This document shows, in pieces, positions 42,071-51,379 of a stretch of DNA of 64,000 bases. Both the position numbers and the translations under genes were made by a program. Source of the stretch: Dendrosporobacter quercicolus (lineage in GTDB: Bacteria; Bacillota; Negativicutes; DSM-1736; Dendrosporobacteraceae); the NCBI RefSeq assembly GCF_900104455.1, contig NZ_FNHB01000001.1:310001-374000 (forward strand). The letters are read 5' to 3'. Numbering within the stretch: the stretch's first letter is position 1; each line of letters opens with the position of its first letter. The notes beneath the pieces were generated by a model that had not been told where the DNA came from, ran no database searches, and saw only the letters and a list, made by a program, of their open reading frames with translations.

Positions 42071-42754
42071 ATGAGAGCAGTAGTATTACTTTCCGGCGGC
42101 CTTGATTCAACAGTATGTATGGCTGTAGCAAAACATCGGGGTTATGAGGTTTTTCCGTTAAGTTTTCATTATCAGCAACGCCATTGCATTGAGCTGGAGA
42201 ACGCTCGTAAAGTGGCAAACTTTTTTGGGGTAAGCCGCCACCTGGTAATTGAGACCAATATGGGTGAATTTGGCGGCAGTGCATTGACTGATCCTGATAT
42301 TGCCGTTCCCCTTGGTGATATCACACGGCGGGATATTCCGTCAACCTATGTTCCGGCCCGCAACTTAATCTTTCTCAGTTATGCGCTTGGCTATGCCGAA
42401 GCGTTGCAGGCTGAAAAAATCTTTATCGGGGTTAATGCCTTGGACTATTCGGGCTACCCGGATTGCCGGCCCGAATTTATCAGCCTGTTTCAGCAGCTGG
42501 CTGATTACTCCACCAAAGCCGCGGTACAGGATAAGCAGCGGATCAGCATTGAAACGCCGCTCATTCAATTATCTAAAAAAGACATTATATTATTAGGCGC
42601 CGAATTAAAGGCGCCGTTTGAACTAACGCATAGCTGCTACCGGGGCGGAGTTAAGGCCTGCGGAACTTGCGACAGCTGCCTGTTGAGATTAAAAGGTTTT
42701 GCTGAAGCCGGGTTCGCTGATCCTGTTCCATATGAAGCAAGCAATGATCTTTAG
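42071..42754 (+). CDS. queC: 7-Cyano-7-deazaguanine synthase QueC
   Basis: This 227-residue ATP-pyrophosphatase converts carboxy-deazaguanine to preQ0. The PP-loop is SGGLDSTVC and the zinc site CYRGGVKACGTCDSC. ATG 42071 has AAGGAG upstream. It stands ahead of folE2, whose product feeds the same pathway; queD and queE are not seen here. Confidence 0.92.
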   Translation: MRAVVLLSGGLDSTVCMAVAKHRGYEVFPLSFHYQQRHCIELENARKVANFFGVSRHLVIETNMGEFGGSALTDPDIAVPLGDITRRDIPSTYVPARNLIFLSYALGYAEALQAEKIFIGVNALDYSGYPDCRPEFISLFQQLADYSTKAAVQDKQRISIETPLIQLSKKDIILLGAELKAPFELTHSCYRGGVKACGTCDSCLLRLKGFAEAGFADPVPYEASNDL

Positions 42755-42777
42755 ACTGTAGGCAGGAGTGGACCAAT

Positions 42778-43563
42778 TTGAAGGATGTACAAAATTTAGC
42801 TGATGAACGGGGTATAGAAATACAGAAAGTCGGGGTTAGCGATGTTCATTTGCCGTTTTTTATCAAAACAAAAAACGGTTCCCTGCAATCAGTGCTTGCT
42901 AGAATTAAACTTACTGTGGACTTGCCCAAAGAATATAAAGGCACCCACATGAGTAGATTTATTGAGATACTAAGTGAGTGGAGCCAAAAACCGGTATCTT
43001 TCCGGGAAATGGAGCAAATACTGAGCGATACCCTGACCCGCCTGTCAGCGCGGTCGGCTTATCTTAAGATCGACTTTAAATACTTTATTGAAAAAATCGC
43101 TCCGGTTAGCGGTTTAAAAAGCATGCTGGATTTGGATTGTTCCTTTTCAGCCAAATTACTGCAGGGGCAGCCGTTGGATTTTGTGATGGGCGTCAATGTG
43201 CCATTCACTTCCTTATGCCCGTGCAGTAAAGAAATCGCGCAGTATGGGGCACATAATCAGCGCGGTCTGATGCGGGTCAGGCTGAAGCAGGCCGCCGGCT
43301 TCATTTGGATTGAGGATCTGGCGGCGCTGATGGAGGCTCAGGGCAGTTGTCCGGTATTCCCCCTGTTAAAACGCGAGGACGAAAAATATGTTACCGAGCT
43401 GGCCTATGAAAACCCCAAGTTCGTCGAGGATATTTTACGGGACCTGGTATTGGCGCTGCGTAAATTAGAACATATCACCTGGTTTGAAATTGAATGTGAA
43501 AATTACGAATCCATCCATAATCACAGCGCCTATGCCAGTCATACAGAATTTGTGGAAAGGTGA
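42778..43563 (+). CDS. folE2: GTP cyclohydrolase FolE2 (type IB)
   Basis: This 261-residue enzyme turns GTP into dihydroneopterin triphosphate, used for folate and queuosine. The metal/catalytic Cys lies in FTSLCPCSKEIA, and GAHNQRG is conserved. FolE2 works without zinc, so it is often used under metal limitation. Start TTG 42778 behind AGGAGTG. It follows queC by 23 bases, which supports a queuosine role. The stop overlaps the GTG of the next gene. Confidence 0.9.
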   Translation: MKDVQNLADERGIEIQKVGVSDVHLPFFIKTKNGSLQSVLARIKLTVDLPKEYKGTHMSRFIEILSEWSQKPVSFREMEQILSDTLTRLSARSAYLKIDFKYFIEKIAPVSGLKSMLDLDCSFSAKLLQGQPLDFVMGVNVPFTSLCPCSKEIAQYGAHNQRGLMRVRLKQAAGFIWIEDLAALMEAQGSCPVFPLLKREDEKYVTELAYENPKFVEDILRDLVLALRKLEHITWFEIECENYESIHNHSAYASHTEFVER

Positions 43564-45542
43564 AAATATTGACTTACTTCAACTGGAAGAAGTTTATCAC
43601 CAAGGATTGCAAAACAATTACCGCCTGGCTGGAGGAACAGGGGCAGGCCGAGCCGGCGCAGGTTATTCTTAAAGCAGTTGCCCTGATACTGCGCGGGGAA
43701 ACCAAGGCTGTACCAATTTTAACAGCAGCCTGCAGCAGTGAACCGCTGGAAACTATTCTTACTGTTGATCCCCAGGCGTTGGAGCCGGTAGCAGTTGCCG
43801 GCAATATTGAAAAGCTTCTGGGGTATTGGGTGCACAGCCTGCCCCGGGATGCGGTTCTCCTTGGCCGGATATACGAAAAAATGGTGCTCAGCCGGCGTCT
43901 TCAGGGAAATTATTATACACCGGACGCGGCAATCACTTTTATTGTAGCCAACACTGTGGCCCAGTGCGATATTGTAGCCGATCCGGCGGTAAAGGTGCTC
44001 GATCCGGCCTGCGGCTGCGGCTACTTCTTATTGCAGGCTTATGATATACTTTATCAAAAATTCATGCAATGCCGGGACAGCCTGGCCAAAATGTATCCGC
44101 AGCTTGATTTGTCGGAGTCCGGGATTCATGCCCATATCATGACGCACAATTTATGGGGCGCTGATATTGATCAAACTGCCGCCGCCATTACTGCAATAGC
44201 GCTGAGTTTAAAACACCCCGCCAGCCGGCGGAGCGGCAATATTGTCGTTTATGACAGTTTAATGCGGCCGGGCGGCAGCGGTCTTACCGCCAAAAACAGG
44301 CAGTTATGGTCAAATCAATATGACTATGTTATTGGCAATCCTCCCTATCTGTCGTTTGGATTGCGGGGCACAGGCAAGCTGGAGCCGCAGTACCGTGAAT
44401 ATTTGCGTCAGGCCTATGCCGATTCCGCCGAATACAAACTGAGCTATTATGTGTTATTTATTCAGCGGGGCATTGAGCTGCTCAAAGCCAATGGACAGCT
44501 GGGCTATATTATTCCCGACAGCTTTTTACTGGGACGCTATTACTCTAAAATCAGGCGCTACATCATGGATAATACAGCCATAAAGCTGGTTGCCCACCTG
44601 AATTGCAATGTGTTTAGCAATGCCTCTACCGGCTATTCGGTAATTTGCGTTTTACAAAAAAATAATAAAGCTACTGAGACTCCGGCCAATATGATGAAAA
44701 TCTATCAGGTTGAAGCCATTGAACAGCTTCCCGCCGCCCGTCCGGTTTGCCAGTATGAGCAAAGCTATTTTCATACGCAGCCATTCTTGCGGTTTAGAAT
44801 TTATTTTGACCTAAACATCAGAGCAATTGTGGAGAAAATTGATGCTGGCAGCGCTGCTTTAAAAACTTATGCGTCAGGGCATACCGGAATCAGATCCTTG
44901 ACGAGACAGTGCGATATTGTTGCACTGGCATCAGGCGGCGACGACTGGCGGCAGGGCTTGGTGTCGGGCAGCCAGGTTCACCGGTACCGGCTGGACTATA
45001 ACGGCCACTGGCTGAATATAAACCCCGGGCTGCTCTATACCGGCGGCTGGCGGCAAAATATCGTCGAGCAGCGCAAAATATTGATTCGTCAGACTGGCGA
45101 TACTATTATTGCGGGTATTGACGACAACGGCTTTTATCATTTGAATAATATTCACAGTTTTGTTTTAACGGCATCCGTGGTTACGCTTGATTATCTGCTG
45201 CTTATTTTAAACTCACGGTTGATGGCGTTTTACTACCATGTCACAAGTATGGAGTATGGACGTCCAATGGCCCAGACCGATATCGAAACCTTGGAACTGC
45301 TGCCGATTGCGTTTAACAGTGAGATTGACAGTCAGGCTCCCGAATTAGTGGCCACAATGACTGAATGTGTAAAAAAAGCAGCAGTTAACGCAGCCGGTAT
45401 GAGATCGTTTGACGAGTATCTCAACCAGTTGGTTTACCGTATTTACCGGCTGTCTGACGCCGAGATTGAAACGATTGAGCGGTATGAGGCCGGGCTGGTC
45501 AAACGTTCGCATCGTAAAGGCCGCTATGCAAGGAGCACCTAA
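43560..45542 (+). CDS. N6-adenine DNA methyltransferase (TaqI-like), solitary
   Basis: This 660-residue class I methyltransferase has SAM motif I LDPACGCGYF (147-156), catalytic motif IV GNPPYLSF (259-266), upstream GNYYTP (116-121), and a long C-terminal target-recognition region (about 380-640). NPPY indicates N6-adenine or N4-cytosine methylation; adenine is more likely. No PD-(D/E)XK nuclease motif is seen at the N-terminus, and no restriction gene lies nearby. The start GTG overlaps folE2, and its stop overlaps the next gene (TAATG), so it is locked into an operon of metabolic genes. It could be an orphan regulatory methylase or a type IIG relict. Confidence 0.82.
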   Translation: MKILTYFNWKKFITKDCKTITAWLEEQGQAEPAQVILKAVALILRGETKAVPILTAACSSEPLETILTVDPQALEPVAVAGNIEKLLGYWVHSLPRDAVLLGRIYEKMVLSRRLQGNYYTPDAAITFIVANTVAQCDIVADPAVKVLDPACGCGYFLLQAYDILYQKFMQCRDSLAKMYPQLDLSESGIHAHIMTHNLWGADIDQTAAAITAIALSLKHPASRRSGNIVVYDSLMRPGGSGLTAKNRQLWSNQYDYVIGNPPYLSFGLRGTGKLEPQYREYLRQAYADSAEYKLSYYVLFIQRGIELLKANGQLGYIIPDSFLLGRYYSKIRRYIMDNTAIKLVAHLNCNVFSNASTGYSVICVLQKNNKATETPANMMKIYQVEAIEQLPAARPVCQYEQSYFHTQPFLRFRIYFDLNIRAIVEKIDAGSAALKTYASGHTGIRSLTRQCDIVALASGGDDWRQGLVSGSQVHRYRLDYNGHWLNINPGLLYTGGWRQNIVEQRKILIRQTGDTIIAGIDDNGFYHLNNIHSFVLTASVVTLDYLLLILNSRLMAFYYHVTSMEYGRPMAQTDIETLELLPIAFNSEIDSQAPELVATMTECVKKAAVNAAGMRSFDEYLNQLVYRIYRLSDAEIETIERYEAGLVKRSHRKGRYARST

Positions 45543-46396
45543 TGAAACGACTCATCATCAATGCTGATGATTTCGGTTTGCATCCGTCAATTAATTCCGG
45601 TATTATGAAAGGCTTTCAACAAGGCGGTATTACAAGTACGACCATTATGTCCGCCGCCGGTTATTTTGAGGATGCGGTCAGCCGGGCTCTTGCCGTTCCC
45701 GGCCTGGGTATTGGCGTTCATCTGACACTGGTGGGCGAAAAGCCGGTATGCCCCAGCGATAAAGTTAGTTCTTTAATTGACCGGCAAGGCAATTTTGCCG
45801 TTAAATACCCACAATTCCTGTTGCGTTTCCTTAGCGGGAAAATTTGTCTGGCGCAAATTGAAACCGAATTTTCGGCTCAAATCGCCAAGGTCATGAACAC
45901 CGGCATCCGGATTACGCATCTGGACAGTCATCAGCATTTGCATATTATGCCAGGGATTATTGATATCGTTCTGGCGCTGGCGGCCAGGTATAAGATTAAG
46001 GCGGTTCGTATTCCTGATGAGGCGTATTTTTTCCAGGGCGGACTTCCTTTAAAGCCTGGTAGAATGCTGGCCCGAAATGGCCTGACCATACTGGCCCGAA
46101 GGGCCAGATGCAAAGCCGGACAAAAGGGTGTTTTGACGCCTGACCATTTTTTTGGCATGCTGGCCGGCGGCCATATGTCGGAACAACAACTATGCAATAT
46201 TGTTGAGCATTTACCGGACGGCAGTTCGGAAATCATGATTCATCCCGGCAGTGATGACGATATGCTAAAACAGCAATTTGACTGGAATTATCACTGGGAA
46301 GCTGAACTCCGAGCAGTAACCGGCAAGAAGATTATTCAGCGGCTGACTGAAAATAAAGTACGTCTAATTTCGTTTGGAGAGTTGCGTAATGCCTAA
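45542..46396 (+). CDS. YdjC/ChbG-family carbohydrate deacetylase
   Basis: This 284-residue protein has the YdjC-fold metal motifs NADDFG (residues 7-12), GVHLTL, THLDSHQHLH and MIHPG. ChbG removes an acetyl group from chito-oligosaccharides; the hopanoid enzyme HpnK is a relative. It starts in a one-base overlap with the methylase and overlaps the following flippase-like gene by 8 bases. Neighbouring glycosyltransferase and epimerase genes suggest it trims a lipid-linked or envelope sugar. Confidence 0.85.
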   Translation: MKRLIINADDFGLHPSINSGIMKGFQQGGITSTTIMSAAGYFEDAVSRALAVPGLGIGVHLTLVGEKPVCPSDKVSSLIDRQGNFAVKYPQFLLRFLSGKICLAQIETEFSAQIAKVMNTGIRITHLDSHQHLHIMPGIIDIVLALAARYKIKAVRIPDEAYFFQGGLPLKPGRMLARNGLTILARRARCKAGQKGVLTPDHFFGMLAGGHMSEQQLCNIVEHLPDGSSEIMIHPGSDDDMLKQQFDWNYHWEAELRAVTGKKIIQRLTENKVRLISFGELRNA

Positions 46397-47372
46397 AATT
46401 TATCAACGCTTAATCATGTTGATGCTACTGGTTCTCAGTATCTCCGGCGCCGTAATTTATTTTACTGTCGATATTACTACACTGGAACAACTGGACGCAT
46501 TTCAACCCTGGTCAATTGTCGCCGCCGTACTGATGTTGTCTATCGGTCTGATTTTAGACGGCACCAGACTCATGCACCTGGTACGGATTTCCGGGGAAAA
46601 AATAGACTTGGGACAAGCCGTTCAGGTTGTTTTCGGCAATTATTTTCTGGCAATGCTGACACCCGGAGCGGCCGGCGGCGCGGTAGCGCAAGTAATGTTT
46701 CTCCGGCGGGCCGGAGTGCCGACCGGCAAAGCGACAGTTTTTGTTGTGGTAAGAACGCTGCTATCCATTTTGTTTCTGCTAGGCTGCATGCCGGTTGTTT
46801 TTTACTATGATCCCGGCCTGCTGCCGTGGATATCTGAGCGTACGCTGGTCATTGCTTCGGGTATGATGGTGACCGCAATTGTCATTACCATCTGGCTGTT
46901 TAGAACCAGCCTGCCGAATTATTTGCTGGTTAAACTGACAAAAAGGTTAAGCTTTCGCCGGCGCAGACATACGTTTGCCATTTATCGCGATATCCGGGGA
47001 GCGGTATTTTTATTATCCACAGCACCGGCCGGCATGCTAAGGGTCTTTGCAGAGTCGGCGTTAAGCCTGCTGGCTTTATACAGTGTGGTGCCGGTACTGT
47101 TTATCGGTATGGGAATTGATATTGACTGGCAGCATGTTATGGGACGGATGATATTTCTTAACATTCTGTTGTATTTTGCGCCAACGCCAGGCGGATCAGG
47201 CATTGCCGAAGGCGGGTTTGTGCTGTTGTTCAATGATTTTGTGCCATCCGGCATTGTCGGCATCGCCGCAGTAGCCTGGCGGATCATTGCCGAATATTTA
47301 CCGTTTGTTATTGGGTTATATTATACAATTAAAGTGTTTGGCCGTAATTTTATCACCAAGCAGATCGACTAG
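46389..47372 (+). CDS. Lysylphosphatidylglycerol synthase TM-like / flippase-like membrane protein
   Basis: This 327-residue protein has about eight membrane helices and belongs to the YbhN/LPG-synthase-TM family (UPF0104), with TPGAAGGAVAQVMFLRRAGV and FAPTPGGSGIAEGGF motifs. There is no aminoacyl-transferase domain. Relatives include AglD-like and MprF flippase parts. ATG 46389 is chosen; earlier TTG 46374 is possible. Placed between a sugar deacetylase and a GT39 transferase, it may move a glycolipid across the membrane. Confidence 0.8.
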   Translation: MPKIYQRLIMLMLLVLSISGAVIYFTVDITTLEQLDAFQPWSIVAAVLMLSIGLILDGTRLMHLVRISGEKIDLGQAVQVVFGNYFLAMLTPGAAGGAVAQVMFLRRAGVPTGKATVFVVVRTLLSILFLLGCMPVVFYYDPGLLPWISERTLVIASGMMVTAIVITIWLFRTSLPNYLLVKLTKRLSFRRRRHTFAIYRDIRGAVFLLSTAPAGMLRVFAESALSLLALYSVVPVLFIGMGIDIDWQHVMGRMIFLNILLYFAPTPGGSGIAEGGFVLLFNDFVPSGIVGIAAVAWRIIAEYLPFVIGLYYTIKVFGRNFITKQID

Positions 47373-47382
47373 GAGGACTAAG

Positions 47383-48330
47383 GTGAAGATATTAGTAACC
47401 GGCGGAGCAGGCTTTATCGGCTCGCATGTTGTCGATAAACTAATCCAGCAGCAATGCCGGGTGGTTGTTGTCGATAATTTGAGCAGCGGCTTGCGGGAGC
47501 ATGTAAATACCGCTGCAAAATTGATCGAAATGGATATTGGCAGTCCGGAGTTATTGGCATTATTTGAGCAGGAAAAGTTTGATTACGTTATTCATCAGGC
47601 CGCCCAAACCACAGTCGCCCAATCGATTGACAGACCCGACCGTGATTGTCAGGTTAATATTGCCGGCAGCGTTAATTTGCTTGAGGCCTGCCGGAAAACG
47701 GCGGTCCGGCGGATTGTGTTTGCCTCAACCGCGGCGGCCTATGGCAATGCGGCGGACATTCCCATTCCGGAATCGGCCCCAAAGCAGCCGACCTCATTTT
47801 ACGGGTTAAGCAAATGGACAGTCGAGCAATATTTGGCGCTTTATCGTCAAATTTTTGGTTTGGAGTACATTGTTTTAAGGTGCGCCAACGTTTATGGTGA
47901 GCGACAGGGGAATTCGGGCGAAGGCGGAGTGATCAGTATTTTCAGCAAAAAGCTGCACGAACGGCGGCCGGTAACCATTTTCGGCGATGGCGGTCAAAGC
48001 CGCGATTTTATTTATGTGGGCGATGTTGCCGCCGCCAATTGTCTGGCGTTAACTGCCAAAACCTGCAATGCTGCCTTCAATATCAGCACTGGGACGGAGA
48101 CCAGCCTGAATACTCTGGTCAAACTGCTGGAGCAGGCTGCCGGCATTAAGCTGAAAAAATACTTTGCTCAGCCCCGCGAGGGCGATATCTACCGTTCATC
48201 GTTGGATAATACCGCTGCCGGGAAGTATTTGTCCTGGCAGCCTCAAATGCCGTTAAGCCAGGGGTTAGGCAGAACTTATCAGGCGTTAAAGCAGCCTGGC
48301 CTGAATCAAAGGGAGGGTCGTGAATGGTGA
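47383..48330 (+). CDS. NAD-dependent nucleotide-sugar epimerase/dehydratase (GalE-like)
   Basis: This 315-residue extended short-chain dehydrogenase begins MKILVTGGAGFIGSHVVDKL (NAD-binding TGGAGFIG). The catalytic residues are Ser in ASTAAAYG and YGLSK (Tyr-x-x-x-Lys). GTG 47383 lies behind AGGAGG; the upstream open frame runs inside the previous gene. It probably epimerises UDP-glucose or UDP-GlcNAc. It follows the flippase-like gene by 10 bases and overlaps the GT39 gene by 7. Confidence 0.88.
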   Translation: MKILVTGGAGFIGSHVVDKLIQQQCRVVVVDNLSSGLREHVNTAAKLIEMDIGSPELLALFEQEKFDYVIHQAAQTTVAQSIDRPDRDCQVNIAGSVNLLEACRKTAVRRIVFASTAAAYGNAADIPIPESAPKQPTSFYGLSKWTVEQYLALYRQIFGLEYIVLRCANVYGERQGNSGEGGVISIFSKKLHERRPVTIFGDGGQSRDFIYVGDVAAANCLALTAKTCNAAFNISTGTETSLNTLVKLLEQAAGIKLKKYFAQPREGDIYRSSLDNTAAGKYLSWQPQMPLSQGLGRTYQALKQPGLNQREGREW

Positions 48331-49865
48331 ACAAAGCGGGAAGCGGTTTCTGGCTGGCAGCCGTTATCGCGATCATTATTGTATTCTGTAATTTGGGTTC
48401 AGTGCCTTTGCTTGATCCGGACGAACCTGTTTATGCTGAAACTCCAAAAGAAATGCTGCAGTTCAATGATTTTATTTCACCGCGCATTTACGGAGAATAC
48501 TGGTATGATAAGCCGCCGATGTATTATTGGCTGGTGGCCTTGGCGTTTCAGGCCTTTGGCATTAATGAGTTTGCGGCCAGATTTCCTACCGCGCTGTTGT
48601 CGGTGGTTTGTGTATTGGCGGTATACCAGGCGGGCCGGCGCTTGTTTAATGAGCGGGCCGGCATTCTGGGCGCGCTGGTGCTGGCTACCAGTATTGAATA
48701 TATCTACTTAAGCAAGGCTGCCGTAACCGATATCACGTTGACTTTGTTTTTAACGGTCAGTTTGCTGTCCTTTATCAGACGCAACTATACTTTGTTCTAT
48801 ATTTGCGCCGGTTTGGCAACAGTAACCAAAGGACCAATCGGCTTATTATTTCCCGGAGGAATCGTATTCTTTTATCTGCTGCTGACGCGAAATTTCTCGC
48901 TGCTCAGGCAGATGAATTTACCGCGGGGCATCATTTTGTTCGCCATATTTGGCCTGCCCTGGTATGTCATTATGATTGCCTGGCACGGCCAGGCGTTTGT
49001 TGATACTTTTTTTGGATTTCACAATCTCACGCGTTTTACTTCACCCGAGCATCCGCAACTGGCGGTATGGTACTATTTCCTGCCGGTGCTCGTCATCGGA
49101 TTTTTCCCCTGGACGCCGTTAATGATCCAGGCAGTGTGGAGCGCCTTGCGCAAAGGGCGGGAAAAACACAAAACATTATTATTCCTAACTGTCTGGGTCA
49201 GCTTTATCTTCCTGTTTTTCAGCGTTTCAAGCACGAAACTGGTATCTTATATTTTGCCGCTATATCCGCCGTTAGCCCTGATTACCGGGTGGTATATTGA
49301 TCAGTTATGGGATAATTACCGTAACCGGCGTCGTTATTACAGCTGGGCTGCGCTGACGGCGGCAGTCACCGGCGTACTGCTCGCCGGAACGGTTTTCGGC
49401 ATCCGGGCGATGCCTGAACTTACCGCCGGGCTTCTGGCTGTGGCGGTATTATTTGGGTTAATGCTGGTTAGTGTAATTTATTGCTTATACAAGCGGCAGC
49501 CCGGTCTGGCTGTCGGCATTAAAACCGGCGCAATGGTTGTGTTTACCATCATTTTGCTGAATATGATCCTGCCGGCGGCGGCGCCTGGATTTACCTCCAT
49601 TCATATTGCCCGGGACTTTAAAGCCCATTATGACGGTACATCACCGGTTTATATCGCAAAATTTTTGCGCCCCGGCTTTAGCTTCTATACCGATACTTAC
49701 GGCGCCGCAATTACGGCCGGGAATATCACAGCAACAGTCAATCAAACCGGACGGGCCTATTTTGTTCTGAGCCGGGCTGAGTACAAGCTGTTATCAGCCG
49801 GCGAGCGGCAAAAGCTTGCCACCCTGGCAGTTTCGGCCAATAAATTATTATTATTGCGGCAATAA
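48324..49865 (+). CDS. ArnT/PMT-type family 39 glycosyltransferase
   Basis: This 513-residue protein has about 12 membrane helices and the GT39 active-site pattern LDPDEPVYAETPKEML (residues about 32-47), then WYDKPPMYYWL and SKAAVTDITLTLF. ArnT transfers sugars from undecaprenyl phosphate to lipid A; PMTs modify proteins. The start is ATG behind GGGAGGG. It closes the deacetylase-flippase-epimerase-transferase cluster. Acceptor unknown. Confidence 0.85.
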   Translation: MVNKAGSGFWLAAVIAIIIVFCNLGSVPLLDPDEPVYAETPKEMLQFNDFISPRIYGEYWYDKPPMYYWLVALAFQAFGINEFAARFPTALLSVVCVLAVYQAGRRLFNERAGILGALVLATSIEYIYLSKAAVTDITLTLFLTVSLLSFIRRNYTLFYICAGLATVTKGPIGLLFPGGIVFFYLLLTRNFSLLRQMNLPRGIILFAIFGLPWYVIMIAWHGQAFVDTFFGFHNLTRFTSPEHPQLAVWYYFLPVLVIGFFPWTPLMIQAVWSALRKGREKHKTLLFLTVWVSFIFLFFSVSSTKLVSYILPLYPPLALITGWYIDQLWDNYRNRRRYYSWAALTAAVTGVLLAGTVFGIRAMPELTAGLLAVAVLFGLMLVSVIYCLYKRQPGLAVGIKTGAMVVFTIILLNMILPAAAPGFTSIHIARDFKAHYDGTSPVYIAKFLRPGFSFYTDTYGAAITAGNITATVNQTGRAYFVLSRAEYKLLSAGERQKLATLAVSANKLLLLRQ

Positions 49866-49965
49866 GCAAAAAGCATGAAATTAAGCCGCTATTGGTGCTC
49901 TGTAACTGAACGTTGCATTATACAAGAAGTTACATAAAAAAACATATCCCAACACCCTTTTTTAG

Positions 49966-49974
49966 TGATATAAT
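49966..49974 (+). promoter_or_regulatory. Extended -10 promoter of the kor operon
   Basis: TGATATAAT (49966-49974), 66 bases before korD. A weak -35 only, typical of extended -10 promoters. Confidence 0.6.
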
Positions 49975-50039
49975 AAGTATTGTTTTTTTAACGTTTGGCG
50001 ATCAAGGAACATATGGCGTACATAAGGAGGCGAAGGTAT

Positions 50040-50243
50040 ATGGCGCTGATCATTACTCATCAATATTGCAAAGGCTGTAATATTTGCGTGGCGTTTTGCC
50101 CGAAAAAGGTTCTGGAGCTTGACGAATTGGGTAAGGTCTATGTTAAAGAGCCGGAAAAGTGTATTAGCTGTGGGCAATGTGAGCTACGCTGCCCGGACTA
50201 TGTAATTAAGGTAACGAAAGAAAGCGGAGGTGGGAGAAAATGA
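50040..50243 (+). CDS. korD: 2-Oxoacid:ferredoxin oxidoreductase delta subunit (ferredoxin-like)
   Basis: This 67-residue protein binds two [4Fe-4S] clusters: CKGCNICVAFCPKKV and CISCGQCELRCPDY. It begins MALIITHQYC at ATG 50040, behind AAGGAGG. It is the electron-transfer subunit of 2-oxoglutarate ferredoxin oxidoreductase. It overlaps korA by four bases (ATGA). Confidence 0.88.
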   Translation: MALIITHQYCKGCNICVAFCPKKVLELDELGKVYVKEPEKCISCGQCELRCPDYVIKVTKESGGGRK

Positions 50244-51379
50244 CAAAAGCCCGTTTGTTACAAGGCAATCAGGCCTGTGCAGAAGGAGCAATAGCAGCCG
50301 GGGTAAGTTTTTTCGCCGGCTATCCGATTACCCCCAGTACGGAAATCGCTGAAATACTTGCTAAAGAGCTGCCGTTACGCGGCGGCAAGTTTATTCAAAT
50401 GGAAGATGAGATTGCCAGTATGGGCGCAGTTTGCGGCGCAGCTATGACTGGAGTGAAAGCCATTACCGCAACCAGCGGACCTGGCTTTTCTTTAAAGCAG
50501 GAGCTGATTGGCTATGCCTCAATGGCTGAAATTCCCGTTGTGGTGGTTAATGTGCAGCGGGCAGGCCCCAGCACAGGCTTGCCAACCTCACCGGCCCAGG
50601 GGGATGTCATGCAGGCCCGCTGGGGTACGCATGGCGACCGGGCGGTTATTGTATTATCGCCCGGTTCAGTGCTGGAATCATTTCATGTAACTGTACAAGC
50701 GTTCAATTTTGCCGAGAAATACCGCACGCCGGTCATTTTACTGCTGGATGAGGTAATCGGGCATATGCGGGAAAGAGTGGAGCTGCCAGAGGCCGGTGAG
50801 CTTACCCTCATTGACCGCAAAAAGCCTGTTGTTCCCCCGGAGGATTATCAGGCGTACAAGCCTGACAGTGACCAAATTCCGCCGATGGCGGCGTTTGGTG
50901 AAGGTTATTTTCACCATGTTACCGGCCTTACGCATACCTATCAAGGACTGCCTACCCAGGATGCCAAAGTAGCGGATGAACTTGTCCGGCGTTTAAATAC
51001 GAAAATTGATGATGCGGCGGCGGAAATTACGCTGTACACCGAGCATTTTGTTGAAGGCGCCGAAATCGTTGTTGTCGCTTATGGCGGAACGGCCCGCGCA
51101 GCCATTAGCGCAGTGAAAAAAGCCCGTGAACAGGGAATCAAGGTTGGATTGCTGAAATTAATTACCCTCTGGCCGTTTCCTGGCCAGCTGATGCAAGCCA
51201 TAGCCAAGCAAGCCCATACCATTATTGTACCGGAAATGAACTACGGACAGCTGGTCGGCGAAGTTCAGCGTTACGCCGGTTTGGATAAGGTTGTTCCGGT
51301 TAACCGGGTGGACGGAGCCTTCTTTGATCCGGACGAAATTTTGGCGCCAATCGTTGCGGCCCAGGGAGGTGGCAAATAA
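50240..51379 (+). CDS. korA: 2-Oxoglutarate ferredoxin oxidoreductase alpha subunit
   Basis: This 379-residue protein carries the pyrimidine-binding half of the thiamine enzyme: FFAGYPITPSTEIAE, MEDEIASMGAVCGAAMTGVK, TATSGPGFSLKQELIGYASMAEIP and QRAGPSTGLPT. With KorB, KorC and KorD it oxidatively decarboxylates 2-oxoglutarate (or a similar 2-oxoacid) to an acyl-CoA while reducing ferredoxin. The order korD-A-B-C matches anaerobes. In the reverse direction the enzyme can serve biosynthesis. Confidence 0.9.
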   Translation: MTKARLLQGNQACAEGAIAAGVSFFAGYPITPSTEIAEILAKELPLRGGKFIQMEDEIASMGAVCGAAMTGVKAITATSGPGFSLKQELIGYASMAEIPVVVVNVQRAGPSTGLPTSPAQGDVMQARWGTHGDRAVIVLSPGSVLESFHVTVQAFNFAEKYRTPVILLLDEVIGHMRERVELPEAGELTLIDRKKPVVPPEDYQAYKPDSDQIPPMAAFGEGYFHHVTGLTHTYQGLPTQDAKVADELVRRLNTKIDDAAAEITLYTEHFVEGAEIVVVAYGGTARAAISAVKKAREQGIKVGLLKLITLWPFPGQLMQAIAKQAHTIIVPEMNYGQLVGEVQRYAGLDKVVPVNRVDGAFFDPDEILAPIVAAQGGGK

